NCBI RefSeq assembly: GCF_003144405.1
Contig: NZ_PENW01000015.1
Location: 1-64,000, forward strand
DNA from: Proteus cibi
GTDB lineage: Bacteria > Pseudomonadota > Gammaproteobacteria > Enterobacterales > Enterobacteriaceae
Length of the DNA: 64,000 nucleotides
Direction of reading: 5' to 3'
Of this stretch, positions 62,251-64,000 are shown piece by piece. The position numbers and the translations under genes were made by a program. Every line of letters begins with the position of its first letter. Position 1 is the stretch's first letter. The notes beneath the pieces are model-generated. The model saw nothing but the letters and a program-made list of their open reading frames with translations, was not told the DNA's origin and did not search any database.

Positions 62251-62712
62251 ATGAAATACGGAAAACTCTATGCTGTCATTGCGATGGTAGGCATCATTGT
62301 GGGTAGTTATTGGGTGATTAACAGGCAAGCTAACAGGATTAATTCACTGATAGATACCAACAAAAAACTAACGGTGGCTCTCGAAGAACAGAAGTCTATT
62401 AACACTGATTATCAAGCACGCATAATGCGATTAAATCAGTTGGATATTCAATATACGCAGGAGTTAGCGAATGCTAAGAATGAAATTAGTCGCTTGCGTG
62501 ATATTAGTGAGCGTCATCCTGAACGGGTGTATATCAAAACCGAGTGCCCAAAAAGCAAAACCACTCCCGCCACCAGCTTGGCTTATGCATCCACTACCAG
62601 ACCTACTGACATCGATATCTGAAATTATGGGTTACTCAGAGAGCGAATTGCAGAGTCAGAGCAGATGATTAAAGGGTTACAGGAGTATATAAGGCAGAAG
62701 TGTTTGAAATAA
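62251..62712 (+). pseudogene. Rz inner-membrane spanin, truncated by a stop
   Basis: The first 123 codons give an Rz-like protein: N-terminal membrane anchor (about 5-23) and coiled coil (LIDTNKKLTVALEEQKSINTDYQ onward). TGA at 62620-62622 ends it. In the same frame the next codons read NYGLLRERIAESEQMIKGLQ and EYIRQKCLK to a stop at 62712, the expected C-terminal end of Rz. The ancestor was therefore about 153 residues. Loss of the C-terminal periplasmic part should abolish contact with Rz1. Confidence 0.75.
62471..62668 (+). CDS. Rz1 outer-membrane spanin lipoprotein
   Basis: A 65-residue lipoprotein nested in another frame inside Rz, the classic Rz/Rz1 arrangement. It has a signal peptide with lipobox VILNGC (Cys20), then a short Pro-rich tail (KPLPPPAWLMHPLPDLL). 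The base that truncates Rz does not interrupt this frame. With Rz broken it probably has no function. Confidence 0.7.
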   Translation: MLRMKLVACVILVSVILNGCISKPSAQKAKPLPPPAWLMHPLPDLLTSISEIMGYSESELQSQSR

Positions 62713-62849
62713 AAAAAGACTTAGTTATGTATTCGTAACTAAGTTAGCAACAATGACACCTGTCAGTTATTTTTTCTAGGAGTATTACTTATGGTAGTTG
62801 TGTGCCTCGAAGGATATTCTGTGAAAAATTAATTGTTGAGGTCATAGAC

Positions 62850-63308
62850 ATGAGCACTCTTTCTAGAATAAGTAACTTATTGTTGGTGATTATAGGTTTG
62901 TCGATGATATCTGTTTCTTCTTATGCAGATCCAGATAATGGACATGGAAGAGGTCACAATAAAGGATATCAAGGCGAGAAACCAAACAAATGGCATAATA
63001 AATCACAAAATAATCAATTTGATAATGAAACCTCTTTCTCAATTTCTTTATCTTATAATGAGGCTAGAGCAATTGCGTTGAATGGTGGATTTACGGGATA
63101 TTCATCACTCCCTCCAGGTATTGCTAAAAATTTAGTAAGAGGAAAGCCATTGCCTCCCGGTATTGCGAAGAAAATGGTTCCTGAAAAAATGCTTAGCCAA
63201 TTACCTTACTATCCTGGTTACGAATGGCGCATTGTTGGAAATGATTTGGTATTGATCGCATTAAGTACAGCGATAGTCACTTCAATTATTAATAATGTTT
63301 TTGATTAA
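62850..63308 (+). CDS. CigR-family protein
   Basis: A 152-residue exported protein with a signal peptide (about 1-26, ending SSYADP) and a Gly/His/Asn-rich flexible region (27-58). The conserved C-terminal block is EARAIALNGGFTGYSSLPPG, IAKNLVRGKPLPPGIAKKMV, LPYYPGYEWRIVGNDLVLIA and a final hydrophobic segment ending NNVFD. This matches Salmonella CigR, an effector/anti-virulence factor of SPI-3. I chose the start at 62850 rather than 62802 because a clean signal peptide begins there. It follows the decayed lysis genes, the usual place for lysogenic-conversion genes. Confidence 0.8.
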   Translation: MSTLSRISNLLLVIIGLSMISVSSYADPDNGHGRGHNKGYQGEKPNKWHNKSQNNQFDNETSFSISLSYNEARAIALNGGFTGYSSLPPGIAKNLVRGKPLPPGIAKKMVPEKMLSQLPYYPGYEWRIVGNDLVLIALSTAIVTSIINNVFD

Positions 63309-63636
63309 AACACAGTGGGTTAAATATATTCGGTATCATTGCGGGGTTTTAATCTATAAAAATCACGCTGTGAGTTTGGGCTTCCACAGGGCTTTCACTA
63401 GTCTGTGTGAAAACAATAGATCACCAATGTTCATTAAGACAATTTGTTAATAATGAACGTTACTCTTTAGATTTTAATAATAAAAAGAGCCTCAATAGGA
63501 GCAGAAAGTAAAACACATAGAATGTATTAGATATCAACTCTGGACTGATAGAAATTCATGTATAATTACTAAAATAAAGCCCTGCAACATAAGTTAAAAA
63601 ACAGAGAAAACAAAATGATTAATTAGATAGTAATGA

Positions 63637-63828
63637 TTACTCTATGATTTCTGATACATTTGAAAGTGGCACCCAACCATCCTCATTATTTTCATTTTTA
63701 GCCCAAATCCAATTATTTAACTCTCTTGATGAGAAAAGTAATTCACCAGGAGTAACACAAAGCTCATGGGTAGTGTAGCCTTCATTGGCTACTCCATGAT
63801 TATTATCAATAAAATCAATAAGCTGTTT
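63637..63828 (-). pseudogene. SH3-like domain protein, start missing
   Basis: The minus-strand frame reads GYTTHELCVTPGELLFSSRE, LNNWIWAKNEN and EDGWVPLSNVSEIIE before a normal stop. The W-I-W-A and G-W-V-P pattern is that of small SH3-like proteins common in enterobacteria. Upstream the frame meets TGA at 63829-63831, with no ATG, GTG or TTG between. It is a 5'-truncated gene or one with an unusual start. The gap 63309-63636 holds nothing I recognise. Confidence 0.5.
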
Positions 63829-64000
63829 TCATTGAGTGATGTTGATGACATTTATTTAGATAGCCATCCGTTAACCGCTGGTGTTTTTTATTGGGGAAAA
63901 TTTATTCTAATATTAAAGATATATAATAACGACGAGACATCTGATGAAAACACCCAATAAGTTAGATTGATTTTCTTTAGTTACAAATAGATCATTTATT

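Noticed and set aside
62719-62744. ACTTAGTTA/TAACTAAGT hairpin after Rz
   Set aside because: The stem is good but followed by TAGCAACAATG, not a U-tract, so termination is doubtful.
62791-62832. 13-residue frame (MVVVCLEGYSVKN) with AGGAG upstream of the CigR gene
   Set aside because: It looked like a leader peptide, but it lacks codon-run or hairpin features of an attenuator and could be chance.
63766-63960. 64-codon plus-strand frame with protein-like end (LDSHPLTAGVFYWGKFILIL)
   Set aside because: Its first third is antisense to the SH3-like frame, there is no good ribosome-binding site, and no family is recognised. Only the last 45 residues look coding, so it may be another truncated remnant, but support is too thin to list.

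Overview
This window looks like the chromosome of a Proteus-type member of the Morganellaceae (Enterobacterales). It is AT-rich. The central 45 kb follows the Escherichia coli rne-to-icd gene order almost exactly, minus genes such as ptsG, fhuE, bhsA, ycfT, nagK and potABCD. Protein sequences are clearly enterobacterial but diverged from E. coli. The genus is inferred from overall character and was not tested by a search.

Layout. (1) 1-2.4 kb: the 3' end of a contact-dependent inhibition locus. It has a CdiA C-terminus with a VENN motif, a tiny two-helix membrane immunity protein, and then fragments of displaced toxin modules with an orphan YezG-like immunity gene. (2) 2.6-13.2 kb: metabolic and accessory genes. 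These are an indolepyruvate/phenylpyruvate-type decarboxylase with a divergent LysR regulator, D-lactate dehydrogenase, a SIR2-like DUF4917 protein, exonuclease I, a LysE exporter, a FosA enzyme, a LacY-type sugar symporter with a CRP site between two palindromic operators, and TmaR. (3) 13.4-56.7 kb: core genome. It holds RNase E, RluC, the yceD-rpmF-plsX-fabHDG-acpP-fabF-pabC-mltG-tmk-holB block, a 126-bp MITE-like repeat, tatD, hinT, ycfL, lpoB, thiK, nagZ, ycfP, ndh with a perfect FNR box, a reduced YcfJ homologue, mfd, lolCDE, cobB, pepT, roxA, phoPQ, purB, hflD, mnmA, nudJ, rluE and icd.

(4) 56.7 kb to the end: a decayed prophage or island inserted downstream of icd, the site used by e14 and phage 21 in E. 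coli. The integrase keeps its catalytic residues but lacks the arm-binding N-terminus. Right next to it is a stop-interrupted remnant of antiterminator Q, so the early region has been deleted. Then come a cold-shock gene with an overlapping YmcF-like small zinc protein, a small heat-shock protein, a P-loop kinase, a TIR/SEFIR-domain protein, decayed lysis genes (lysozyme remnant, Rz/Rz1), a CigR homologue and an SH3-like remnant.

The most striking item lies inside this island. Between the TIR gene and the lysis remnants, on the minus strand, is a complete RyhB-like small RNA gene of about 105 nt. It has a Fur box over the promoter, the conserved RyhB pairing core, and a strong terminator. The phage's lytic genes are broken while the cargo (small RNA, TIR protein, kinase, heat- and cold-shock genes, CigR) is intact, which suggests the island is kept for its cargo.
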